Shown: piece by piece, positions 52,186 through 58,494 of the stretch
How the letters are laid out: each line of letters begins with the position of its first letter
Numbering within the stretch: position 1 is the first letter of the stretch
IMG/VR virus record: IMGVR_UViG_3300032093_000065
Coordinates: 1-64,000 of that record
Direction: 5' to 3' (one strand)
From: a virus
DNA: 64,000 nt
The notes under the pieces: model-generated
Told to the model about the DNA's origin: nothing
Database searches by the model: none
Seen by the model: only the letters and a program-made list of their open reading frames with translations
Translations under genes and position numbers: made by a program

Positions 52186-52472
52186 TCCCCTCCTTCGCCC
52201 GGCAGCGGGCCGATTGGTCGCCAGTAATCCACCGGCTTAATTTCCCAACGGTCATTTTCCCAGTAATTATCCGACCATGATACAATATTATTTCGACAGG
52301 TGGCTACTATATATCGGCCTTCAAGGGTAGGCGGCTCGGTGTGAGCATTCCGCCAGCGATTCAGGTCTTCCAGTTTTACGAGTTGCTCCAGCAGTCTGGA
52401 GTTTTCCCATATAAGGTTTTTGAACATCCTTTCCCAGTAGAAAGCTGGGTCATTGTCATCCTCACTCATCAC
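52182..52472 (-). CDS. DUF551-like protein (copy 2, in direct repeat)
   Basis: 96 residues. Helical start (DPAFYWERMFKNLIWENSRL), then DLNRWRNAHTEPPTLEGRYI and VDYWRPIGPLPGEGGE. Nearly the whole gene is duplicated at 53169-53453. Overlaps both neighbours by 4 nt. Confidence 0.7.
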   Translation of the reverse strand: MMSEDDNDPAFYWERMFKNLIWENSRLLEQLVKLEDLNRWRNAHTEPPTLEGRYIVATCRNNIVSWSDNYWENDRWEIKPVDYWRPIGPLPGEGGE

Positions 52473-52513
52473 TCACCTCCTTCGCCCGGCAGCGGGCCGA
52501 TTGGTCGCCAGTA
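52198..52513. repeat. 316-bp direct repeat, copy A
   Basis: Matches 53179-53494 at an offset of 981 bases with about two differences near the end. It spans the DUF551 gene and the 3' end of the next DUF551 gene. Confidence 0.9.
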
Positions 52514-52747
52514 TGGAACCGTAAAACCGATTGGCCACTTGCCTTTCCAGTAAGTGGCGTGGATGCTTGTGCAACCATCGAAGTCGTTATTTATCACAAG
52601 GTAGATGCCTTCCTCCGTTGGCGATTCACCATACGCGTCACGCCAGCGGAGCTGTTCACGCAGCTTGGCGTTCTCCGACTCAAGCTCAGCAATTTTCTCG
52701 TCCGCTTCGCACAACTGGTCGAGCCAGTCCACATCACGGTCGCCCAT
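52469..52747 (-). CDS. DUF551-like protein (copy 3)
   Basis: 92 residues from the ATG at 52747 (MGDRDVDWLDQLCEADEK), with GGGAGG just upstream; the longer frame is unlikely. A charged coiled coil (EKIAELESENAKLREQL) precedes RWRDAYGESPTEEGIYLV and PYWRPIGPLPGEGGE. Same ending as copy 2. Confidence 0.65.
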   Translation of the reverse strand: MGDRDVDWLDQLCEADEKIAELESENAKLREQLRWRDAYGESPTEEGIYLVINNDFDGCTSIHATYWKGKWPIGFTVPYWRPIGPLPGEGGE

Positions 52748-52806
52748 TGCATCCTCCCGCTGAACGCCCAGCCAGTCGCAAAGACTAGCTGGGCACAAAC
52801 AACCGT

Positions 52807-53103
52807 TTAGCCACCAACTCTGCCGTTGTACCAAGCAGTCACAACCGACATCGCTGCCTTAATAGCAGCCTCAGCAACAGCGTCTGGAACATCGTAAAAC
52901 TTGATGTTTTTGCCATCTTCGCCAGAAATCGCACCAACTTGCAGGGATGCCTTGTTGTCCTTGAACGAAAGGTACTTCAAGTACCCGTACCTGCTGCTGT
53001 CGCCGTTTGGCTCAGCAGCTAGTACAGGCATCCTCTGGTGGCTGTCGGAATAAGCACAGCACGAACTAGTCCAGAAACCCGGAACACTCTTATCGTCAGT
53101 CAT
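52807..53103 (-). CDS. Hypothetical protein (98 aa)
   Basis: From the ATG at 53103 (MTDDKSVPGFWTSSCCAYSD). Globular alpha/beta sequence (YLKYLSFKDNKASLQVGAI, KFYDVPDAVAEAAIKAAM). Lies between DUF551 genes and shares their higher GC, so it may have arrived with them. Not recognised. Confidence 0.6.
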   Translation of the reverse strand: MTDDKSVPGFWTSSCCAYSDSHQRMPVLAAEPNGDSSRYGYLKYLSFKDNKASLQVGAISGEDGKNIKFYDVPDAVAEAAIKAAMSVVTAWYNGRVGG

Positions 53104-53168
53104 GTTGTCACCTCGTAGCATTCCATCTCTCTGGAGTCACACCACAGAACGGCAGGTGTCGCCGTGGT

Positions 53169-53453
53169 TCACTCGCCTCCCGGCAGCGGGCCGATTGGTC
53201 GCCAGTAATCCACCGGCTTAATTTCCCAACGGTCATTTTCCCAGTAATTATCCGACCATGATACAATATTATTTCGACAGGTGGCTACTATATATCGGCC
53301 TTCAAGGGTAGGCGGCTCGGTGTGAGCATTCCGCCAGCGATTCAGGTCTTCCAGTTTTACGAGTTGCTCCAGCAGTCTGGAGTTTTCCCATATAAGGTTT
53401 TTGAACATCCTTTCCCAGTAGAAAGCTGGGTCATTGTCATCCTCACTCATCAC
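53169..53453 (-). CDS. DUF551-like protein (copy 4, duplicate of copy 2)
   Basis: 94 residues, identical to copy 2 over almost its whole length but ending GPLPGGE rather than GPLPGEGGE. It lies in the second copy of the 316-bp direct repeat. Probably a recent duplication. Confidence 0.65.
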   Translation of the reverse strand: MMSEDDNDPAFYWERMFKNLIWENSRLLEQLVKLEDLNRWRNAHTEPPTLEGRYIVATCRNNIVSWSDNYWENDRWEIKPVDYWRPIGPLPGGE

Positions 53454-53494
53454 TCCCCTCCTTCGCCCGGCAACGGGCCGATTGGTCGCCAGTA
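53179..53494. repeat. 316-bp direct repeat, copy B
   Basis: Partner of 52198-52513. Its high-coordinate end falls inside an unrelated gene, whose tail it replaces. Confidence 0.9.
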
Positions 53495-53634
53495 GTAAGA
53501 TTTTCGGGATAAGGCAAACTAGGGTCCCAAGACCCGTAAGCCCAATACCCTACAACTTTACCGTTCTCGTCCAAGGCAGCCATCTCAGAGACCGCTCCTC
53601 CTATAGTGTCTTTAACAACAAATCTAATCTGCAT
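53443..53634 (-). CDS. Chimeric hypothetical protein with DUF551-derived tail out of frame
   Basis: 63 residues from the ATG at 53634 (MQIRFVVKDTIGGAVSEMAA), with GGAGGT upstream. The last 17 residues are a frame-shifted reading of the DUF551 end: the same DNA in the other frame encodes YYWRPIGPLPGEGGE. The original end of this gene therefore seems to have been lost to recombination at the repeat boundary. Confidence 0.5.
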   Translation of the reverse strand: MQIRFVVKDTIGGAVSEMAALDENGKVVGYWAYGSWDPSLPYPENLTTGDQSARCRAKEGSDE

Positions 53635-53650
53635 AAACTTACCTCCTACC

Positions 53651-53914
53651 TCAGTTGCTACCAGACCTGTCCTGAACGGCAAGGCTGTCAGCAAAAGCCC
53701 ACAACTCAATGTCAAAAAAAGCAGAGTCGTGTTCCTCCATCGCTTTTCTGTGCTTGGCTATAGCCGATATAAGTTCAGAGTTTTGAAGCCCAAGATACGT
53801 CACAGTTTCTACAAGGTTTTGTTTCTCCTCTTCCAAGGCGGAAACCCTTTTACGCAAACCGTCAATAACCCAGCCAGCCTCTCCGCCATCTGCGTCATAA
53901 TTGTCTTTGCTCAC
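53651..53914 (-). CDS. Coiled-coil protein (87 aa)
   Basis: MSKDNYDADGGEAGWVIDGL then RKRVSALEEEKQNLVETV, a heptad-type coiled coil, and a helical end. No motif recognised. Precedes the chimeric gene by 16 nt. Confidence 0.6.
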   Translation of the reverse strand: MSKDNYDADGGEAGWVIDGLRKRVSALEEEKQNLVETVTYLGLQNSELISAIAKHRKAMEEHDSAFFDIELWAFADSLAVQDRSGSN

Positions 53915-53934
53915 AGACTTTCTCCTTTATAGGT

Positions 53935-55059
53935 TTAAAATATGTACCTGATCTGGCAGTAAGGTAGGAATAAAGAAAGTATGGACTTTAAGTTATCTAC
54001 GGCTTCTGCCTTAAAATTATTCTTGTATCTAAGGTTGACCATGCCGTTTTGAGACAACTTTCTCTGTTGTATAACAGGAAGTCCAAATTTATTTTTGGAC
54101 TTGTCGTTCTCGTCATCCCAGTGCCTCCAAAGGTACTTCTCTTCAGCTTGAGGATGCCATTGCATGTTTAACTCATGCAACTTTTCGTTGTGAGTTAAAA
54201 ATATTACTTCAGCTTTTAGTTGCTCCTTTGCCTTAGAAGACAAAACGTCGTCGAGCTGTGTAAACAAATCCGCGTAGTCTCTTTGCCATCCTTCATAGAG
54301 TATTACGGGGCTAAGGTTTATGTGTACCTCGTACCCAGCGTCTACGAAATCGTTTATAGCGGATATTCGTTCAGCTATTGAGCTGGTACGAACATCAACT
54401 ACTTTAGAAACGCTCTCAGGCATGAGGCTAAACCTAACCCTAGTTTTTAGCTGAGGGTCATACCCAAGAAGTTGCCTGTTTACAAACTTAGTGGCAAAGC
54501 TGGCTTTGCCGTTGGGGGTGCTGACAAAAGACTTGATCAAATCTTTTACGTTATCGCTTACAAGATCATCGACAGAACAATCATTGTTCTCTCCGATATC
54601 CCAAGTCCAATAAACGGGGTCACACTGGGTGTTTTCAGGCGTAAGTATTTTTGCGCCTAGCTTTTCACACTTACGCCTTATGTGCGCTATAACTTTGCAT
54701 ATATTAGCGAAAACGGCTATAGGGTTAGCGTAGCCTTTACGCCTAGCTACGTAACAATAAGAACAAGCCATGGCGCAGCCAGAGCTGTGAGACGGGGCGA
54801 TCCAGTCCGTAGACCTGGAGTTGGGCCTAGAAGCTATAGCAGTCTTTACGCCAAGAACAAGAGTTTGAGCTTTTGTCTTGTTCCACTCTCTAACCATGTC
54901 TGGGTTATTGTTGAGTTCTTCGATACGCCAATGGCTATCTACAAGTATTTTGTTTTCTACGTCTTTGTACTTGTTGAATATTTCTTTTCCCCTAGGAAAG
55001 TTTAAAGCTTTAGCGTCATAGTAAAGGGTGTTGATATTCAAAAGGCTAGCGGCATCCAT
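53935..55059 (-). CDS. Radical SAM protein, spore photoproduct lyase-like
   Basis: 374 residues from the ATG at 55059 (MDAASLLNINTLYYDAKAL), preceded by AAGGAGA. The iron-sulphur motif CAMACSYCY (CxxxCxxC) follows SHSSG; later GYEVHINLSPVILYEGWQRD and AEVIFLTHNEKLHELNMQW match the spore photoproduct lyase family (SplB, about 340 residues). SplB reverses a UV thymine lesion in spores. In a phage this could be DNA repair or a different radical reaction on nucleic acid. Terminator upstream isolates it from the previous gene. Confidence 0.78.
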   Translation of the reverse strand: MDAASLLNINTLYYDAKALNFPRGKEIFNKYKDVENKILVDSHWRIEELNNNPDMVREWNKTKAQTLVLGVKTAIASRPNSRSTDWIAPSHSSGCAMACSYCYVARRKGYANPIAVFANICKVIAHIRRKCEKLGAKILTPENTQCDPVYWTWDIGENNDCSVDDLVSDNVKDLIKSFVSTPNGKASFATKFVNRQLLGYDPQLKTRVRFSLMPESVSKVVDVRTSSIAERISAINDFVDAGYEVHINLSPVILYEGWQRDYADLFTQLDDVLSSKAKEQLKAEVIFLTHNEKLHELNMQWHPQAEEKYLWRHWDDENDKSKNKFGLPVIQQRKLSQNGMVNLRYKNNFKAEAVDNLKSILSLFLPYCQIRYIF

Positions 55060-55092
55060 GTCAGTGTCTCCTTGTAAAAAATAAACAAAAAA

Positions 55093-55130
55093 CAAAAGGT
55101 TGGTACTTAGCGATAAGTACCAACCTTTTG
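55093..55130 (-). terminator. Rho-independent terminator
   Basis: Perfect 17-bp stem (55093-55109 with 55114-55130) with a tetraloop, T-rich on the minus strand after the stem. It ends the transcript of the 159-residue gene. Confidence 0.85.
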
Positions 55131-55146
55131 TACGTAAAAGTTTTAG

Positions 55147-55626
55147 TTACTGCGCCTCCTTCCGTAAACGCCTGATTTCTTCAATAAGCCTGGGTATAGC
55201 GGCTTTAGCCTCACATATGAACAACAGGTTGCTGTCATGGGTGTCAGCTGTATCCGCTAGCCTTGGAGACTGCAGCAAGGTTATCGCCACAGTCTTGGTG
55301 GAGTCCTGGTCATAGATATACCCGTCGTGTTGAAACCCTTTACCGGGGTCAACGCTTATCCAACGGGCGTTCATGCACATGTCATCGTCACCAGCCCTGG
55401 GATACCACAGGCCTGGCGTTGTCTGGTTGTGCAGCTTTTCCAAAAGAACCAAGTAATCCTCGTCCATCTTGTCTCGATGAAATTGGATGTTAACCTGGTC
55501 TGTCTCTTCTGGTGTTAACTTTAAAAAATCATTGAAGTCGCCACTGACCCAGCCTTTAGCTTCATCTTTACTAATTGGGTCGTCTACGTTGTATTCAACT
55601 TTCAAATAAAGCTTATCGTTGCTCAT
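55147..55626 (-). CDS. Hypothetical protein (159 aa)
   Basis: MSNDKLYLKVEYNVDDPISK, then TDQVNIQFHRDKMDEDYLVL, WYPRAGDDDMCMNARWISVD and a helical basic end. Not recognised, though it looks like a globular phage protein. Confidence 0.6.
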   Translation of the reverse strand: MSNDKLYLKVEYNVDDPISKDEAKGWVSGDFNDFLKLTPEETDQVNIQFHRDKMDEDYLVLLEKLHNQTTPGLWYPRAGDDDMCMNARWISVDPGKGFQHDGYIYDQDSTKTVAITLLQSPRLADTADTHDSNLLFICEAKAAIPRLIEEIRRLRKEAQ

Positions 55627-55680
55627 GCCAGACCCTTCCTGGTTCTGATTAAACCTTTTTGAAAGCCATAGAAACTTATA

Positions 55681-55797
55681 AAGCCCTGGAGGGACTCAAA
55701 CCCTCATTTCCCCTTACGCACTGGGGGTGTCCTCGTTGCAACTATTAAACGGTGCGCACGCTTATTTGCAACAGGCCTCAATTAGACGACAGGGCGT
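55681..55797 (-). tRNA. tRNA-like RNA of unusual length (candidate)
   Basis: On the minus strand: acceptor 5' half near 55797-55790 and 3' half at 55688-55681 pair over 7 of 8 positions; D-arm-like GTCTAATTGAGGC; a canonical-looking anticodon loop TTGCAAA (GCA, Cys) with a poor 3' stem; a T-arm GAGGG-TTTGAGT-CCCTC. The span is about 117 nt because about 50 extra bases lie between anticodon and T-arm, including a CCCC/GGGG hairpin. No encoded CCA. It could be a degenerate or intervening-sequence tRNA, or another structured RNA. It occupies the only noncoding stretch here. Confidence 0.35.
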
Positions 55798-55802
55798 TTT
55801 GG

Positions 55803-55994
55803 TTATTCTTCGGTAGCGCAGACTACCTTGCGCACCCGAAACTCAGAGCGGTACAGGCCTGTTAGCCGTTCCAAGTCCGACAGTGCTTTTTTCTCAGCAT
55901 CTTCGGGGGAAGCCGCTTTTAAAAACAAAACTTTTTGAGGGTTTTGCACAAAAGGCATTCTTTGCCACACAACCTTCCATTCTAAGTCACCCAT
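55803..55994 (-). CDS. Hypothetical protein (63 aa)
   Basis: MGDLEWKVVWQRMPFVQNPQ with VLFLKAASPEDAEKKALSDL: a beta-strand, loop, helix pattern like a small host-interaction protein. Function unknown. Confidence 0.55.
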   Translation of the reverse strand: MGDLEWKVVWQRMPFVQNPQKVLFLKAASPEDAEKKALSDLERLTGLYRSEFRVRKVVCATEE

Positions 55995-56004
55995 CAGGAT
56001 CCTC

Positions 56005-56331
56005 CTAAAGCATAGAACAATACTCTGGCTTTAGACGCCATTCCATAAGCCGCCTTGCGTGATTTGAAACACGGGAAGACTTTAAGAATCGACCTGTGTG
56101 TTCAAACTCACAAGAACGGAATAAAGACCCCGCAGCTGGACCGAGGGTCTTTATTCCGTGTCTTTCAAAAAGAACTTCGCCAACATCGTCTGCGGTGCAT
56201 GAACCTCTGCTTCGACATAGCTCCATGGCTATAGCTCTAGCTAGCTGAAGGGGAACAACGCTATTAGCGGCTCCGGCTCTCATTCCTGAAATTTTTAAAG
56301 ATTCAGAAACGCCAGCGTCGAACATAGTCAT
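56005..56331 (-). CDS. Hypothetical protein, possible winged helix (108 aa)
   Basis: Residues about 30-90 (ARAIAMELCRSRGSCTADDV, GEVLFERHGIKTLGPAAG, SLFRSCEFEHTGRFLKSSR) have the helix-turn-helix-wing pattern I associate with short phage proteins that may bind DNA. Catalytic motifs are absent. Confidence 0.5.
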   Translation of the reverse strand: MTMFDAGVSESLKISGMRAGAANSVVPLQLARAIAMELCRSRGSCTADDVGEVLFERHGIKTLGPAAGSLFRSCEFEHTGRFLKSSRVSNHARRLMEWRLKPEYCSML

Positions 56332-56384
56332 GGTACTTACCTCACGCCAGGGTGTGCCCGTGACATGATAGTAGAAACAGCACG

Positions 56385-56942
56385 TCAGTCAAGCGCTCGG
56401 AAAAGTTGATTGATGGCTTCCTCAAAACCATCAGACGAAAAGTCTGACAAGATCTGCTCTTCTTTAACAGAAGGCAGGTACGTGTCTTCAGCTGGCGAAG
56501 ACACAACGGCTTCTTGCTTTGGTGCCTCTGTTTTGCGGGGTCTTCCGCGCTTTCTGGTCAAAACTGGGAGTTGAGTCGGTTTTTGTTTAGGGCTCGAGGA
56601 AGGTCGTGTTTTGCAAGACCCCGTGAGGGCCGCGTGCTTTGCCATAAGCAAAGATGCGAGCATGTCGTTCATTACGATGACATTCCTAAGACGAGAACCG
56701 TTTGGCTCCCTCAAGGAATGCAGCACAGGCTCTGGAAGCATGACTCCGCTGGATTTCAAAGCATTGAACCTTTTGATGACTGCCGTCCTGGTCATGTGTA
56801 AAGCCTCCGCTACAGCCTCAATACCAAGGTCGTGGAATAATATCCAAGCCGCCGCAAAGATACCAACCGGCTTTGTCTTTTCTTTCTTATCTGGGTAATA
56901 ACCAAGATAAAGACAAAGGTCTTGGTAAATCTTCTTACTCAC
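56385..56942 (-). CDS. Helix-turn-helix and AT-hook DNA-binding protein
   Basis: 185 residues. Residues about 30-65 (LGIEAVAEALHMTRTAVIKR) are a helix-turn-helix. The later segment VLTRKRGRPRKTEAPKQE contains a clear AT-hook (KRGRPRK), a motif that binds the minor groove of AT-rich DNA. The C-terminus is acidic. The gene starts 54 bp from a large inverted repeat with an AT-rich core, which it may bind as autoregulator or replication initiator. Confidence 0.65.
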   Translation of the reverse strand: MSKKIYQDLCLYLGYYPDKKEKTKPVGIFAAAWILFHDLGIEAVAEALHMTRTAVIKRFNALKSSGVMLPEPVLHSLREPNGSRLRNVIVMNDMLASLLMAKHAALTGSCKTRPSSSPKQKPTQLPVLTRKRGRPRKTEAPKQEAVVSSPAEDTYLPSVKEEQILSDFSSDGFEEAINQLFRALD

Positions 56943-56996
56943 GTTCGTCTCCTTTCAAAAAGGGGATGAAAGACCTAATCCAAAAGATAGTAGTTT

Positions 56997-57077
56997 ATAT
57001 ACCCGGTATCATGTAGACCTTGTTCGTCTCTTTCTTCTTTTTAAGAAGAAAGAATACACCTAAAAAAAAATTTACTC
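56997..57077 (+). repeat. Inverted repeat, left arm (nested palindrome)
   Basis: 81 bp matching the reverse complement of 57140-57218 with about 10 differences including a 2-nt length change. The arm contains its own hairpin (TTTCTTCT...AGAAGAAA). Confidence 0.9.
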
Positions 57078-57139
57078 TAAACAAGTTAACTTTCTAAACA
57101 TTACTTATTTGATAAACATTAAATTAAAAAAGCATTTTT

Positions 57140-57218
57140 GAGTAAATTTTTTTTTGAGTATATTCTTTCTTCTATAAGAAGAAAGAAACGAACAAGGTCT
57201 ACATGATACCGGGTATAT
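57140..57218 (-). repeat. Inverted repeat, right arm (nested palindrome)
   Basis: 79 bp, partner of 56997-57077; the 62-bp spacer (57078-57139) is almost wholly A and T. Confidence 0.9.
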
Positions 57219-57240
57219 CTTAACATATACTTAGTTTAAA

Positions 57241-57290
57241 CAAAATAACCCGCGTGAAAACTTTTACGCTCTCACGCGGGCTATTGTTTG
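57241..57290 (-). terminator. Rho-independent terminator
   Basis: GC-rich 9-bp core stem (57249-57257 with 57272-57280), extended by AT pairs, and T-rich sequence after it on the minus strand. Directly follows the stop of the 95-residue gene. Confidence 0.8.
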
Positions 57291-57291
57291 T

Positions 57292-57579
57292 TTACGACTC
57301 TAGAACTTCTAGAAACTTCCAGAGGACTTTCTTTAGGTCTTCGATCTCAGCGTCACCGTTCAACCTTATTGAGACGGTGTCGACAGGGCTGGCTTTGAAA
57401 GCCGAGTTATCTGCAGGAGGAAAAGCCCGCACGTAAGAAGCTGCCGAAGACCCAGGGTGAAAGATAAACGTGATCAACGTAGCAGAGTCTTCTCCGCCGG
57501 TCTTTCCGGTTGTCTGGATCCTTGCTCCTAGGACGTCTCCGTCAAAGTGCCCCTTCTTTATCAGCTGGTTTATCCGCAC
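57292..57579 (-). CDS. Hypothetical protein (95 aa)
   Basis: GTG start at 57579 with AAGGAGCC upstream, overlapping the preceding gene's stop by 10 nt. RINQLIKKGHFDGDVLGARI then a beta-rich middle and a C-terminal helix. Not recognised. Confidence 0.6.
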   Translation of the reverse strand: MRINQLIKKGHFDGDVLGARIQTTGKTGGEDSATLITFIFHPGSSAASYVRAFPPADNSAFKASPVDTVSIRLNGDAEIEDLKKVLWKFLEVLES

Positions 57580-57766
57580 TGCTGGGCTCCTTCCTCTTTA
57601 AACTTTTTTGCTTTGACTTTGGTAAAGTCACGGTCATTAGTACCTCGACCTTTACTTTTAACTCTTCTACCTCCTTTTCCAGAATTATTATCCTTGCCAG
57701 CGCCGAGTGTAACCTTTCTGTCGCATCCAGAGCCAACTTGGCTGCATCCAGGTTCGTCGTTGCCAT
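57542..57766 (-). CDS. Coiled-coil protein overlapping another gene (74 aa)
   Basis: MATTNLDAAKLALDATERLH then ILEKEVEELKVKVEVL, a heptad coiled coil, and a Lys/Ser/Pro tail. A strong AAAGGAAAG site precedes the ATG. The frame overlaps the 3' half of the 141-residue gene; both look usable. Confidence 0.5.
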   Translation of the reverse strand: MATTNLDAAKLALDATERLHSALARIIILEKEVEELKVKVEVLMTVTLPKSKQKSLKRKEPSSADKPADKEGAL

Positions 57767-57992
57767 TTCTTTCCTTTATGACTACCACTTTGCTATCCGT
57801 TTCAACCCAGACAGTAGCCCCGCAAGACAGCGGTTTGTCAGGGCTGTACACAACGACAGAAGGGCCAAGTATAGCCACTTTTTTGGCGTATACGTTGGCC
57901 CCTTTTGACTTGACTGTTATTACTGGCTTACTTTCCCCTTTCTTCTTGTTTGACCTTATCACGTGCTGATTCACATGAATCTTGGTCACCAC
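57570..57992 (-). CDS. Conserved-type hypothetical protein (141 aa)
   Basis: GTG start at 57992 with AAGGAGG 7 nt upstream; the GTG at 57989 is the alternative and overlaps the preceding stop as GTGA. The N-terminal half (KIHVNQHVIRSNKKKGESKP, KVAILGPSVVVYSPDKPLSC) is a pattern I have seen in short conserved phage and bacterial proteins of unknown function. The C-terminal half is Gly/Lys-rich and overprinted by the coiled-coil gene. Confidence 0.6.
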   Translation of the reverse strand: MVTKIHVNQHVIRSNKKKGESKPVITVKSKGANVYAKKVAILGPSVVVYSPDKPLSCGATVWVETDSKVVVIKERNGNDEPGCSQVGSGCDRKVTLGAGKDNNSGKGGRRVKSKGRGTNDRDFTKVKAKKFKEEGAQQCG

Positions 57993-58180
57993 TTCAACTC
58001 CTCCTTGTCGCACTCGTCCAAAGCTTTTTCAAGCTTGTCTACCTTTTCCAAAAGAACCTCTATCGCGGCAATGGCTTCACTCCTGTAGTAGGCGTCTATA
58101 GACGGCCAGTTACCAGAATTGTCCACCTTGGCGTCTTTCAAACTTTGCAAAACTTTTTTTGGGTCTGTTCCTGCAGGCAT
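57986..58180 (-). CDS. Hypothetical helical protein (64 aa)
   Basis: MPAGTDPKKVLQSLKDAKVD and a C-terminal coiled coil (IEVLLEKVDKLEKALDECDK). Overlaps the next start by a few nt. Unknown function. Confidence 0.55.
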   Translation of the reverse strand: MPAGTDPKKVLQSLKDAKVDNSGNWPSIDAYYRSEAIAAIEVLLEKVDKLEKALDECDKEELKW

Positions 58181-58191
58181 GTGGTTCCTCC

Positions 58192-58494
58192 TTAAACTTT
58201 TAGCCCTACTTTACTGGCTACCTTCTCTAAGGTCTTCCAGTACTCGCCCTGCTTCTTCCTTATACTTTTGTCCACCTCCTTGCCTATCTTGTTAACTGTC
58301 CTGTCATCAAAGTCCGCGTCCTTCACGGCTGTGACAGTTTCAGTCAAGTCTTCCATGACTGTAGGGTTCGCGCCAGAAAACACGACAACCGTGAAAGCTA
58401 CTTTTATTTCACGGTTGTCGTGATACACCCAGGACTTTATTCCTTTCTTATTGTGACTGGTCCTGTGCAGTCTCTGCCACTTTCCGCTTAGCAC
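58192..58494 (-). CDS. Hypothetical protein (100 aa)
   Basis: GTG start at 58494 with AAGGAGATTGC upstream, inside the end of the preceding gene (47-nt overlap). Basic N-terminus (GKWQRLHRTSHNKKGIKSW), beta hairpin, then helices. Not recognised. Confidence 0.55.
   Translation of the reverse strand: MLSGKWQRLHRTSHNKKGIKSWVYHDNREIKVAFTVVVFSGANPTVMEDLTETVTAVKDADFDDRTVNKIGKEVDKSIRKKQGEYWKTLEKVASKVGLKV

Larger units (their letters stand above)
56943..57291. other. 349-bp noncoding region with inverted repeat, AT-rich core and terminator
   Basis: No convincing gene. It holds, in rising order, the leader of the HTH/AT-hook gene, an 81-bp/79-bp inverted repeat around a 62-bp AT-rich core, and a terminator for the gene at 57292. 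Confidence 0.75.

Noticed and set aside
52531-52810. Two plus-strand frames in the DUF551 block
   Set aside because: Both are antisense to the DUF551 gene and result from the higher GC content there.
55681-55797. Confident call of a functional tRNA-Cys
   Set aside because: Anticodon stem pairs poorly, the length is far above normal and CCA is not encoded, so only a tRNA-like call is made.
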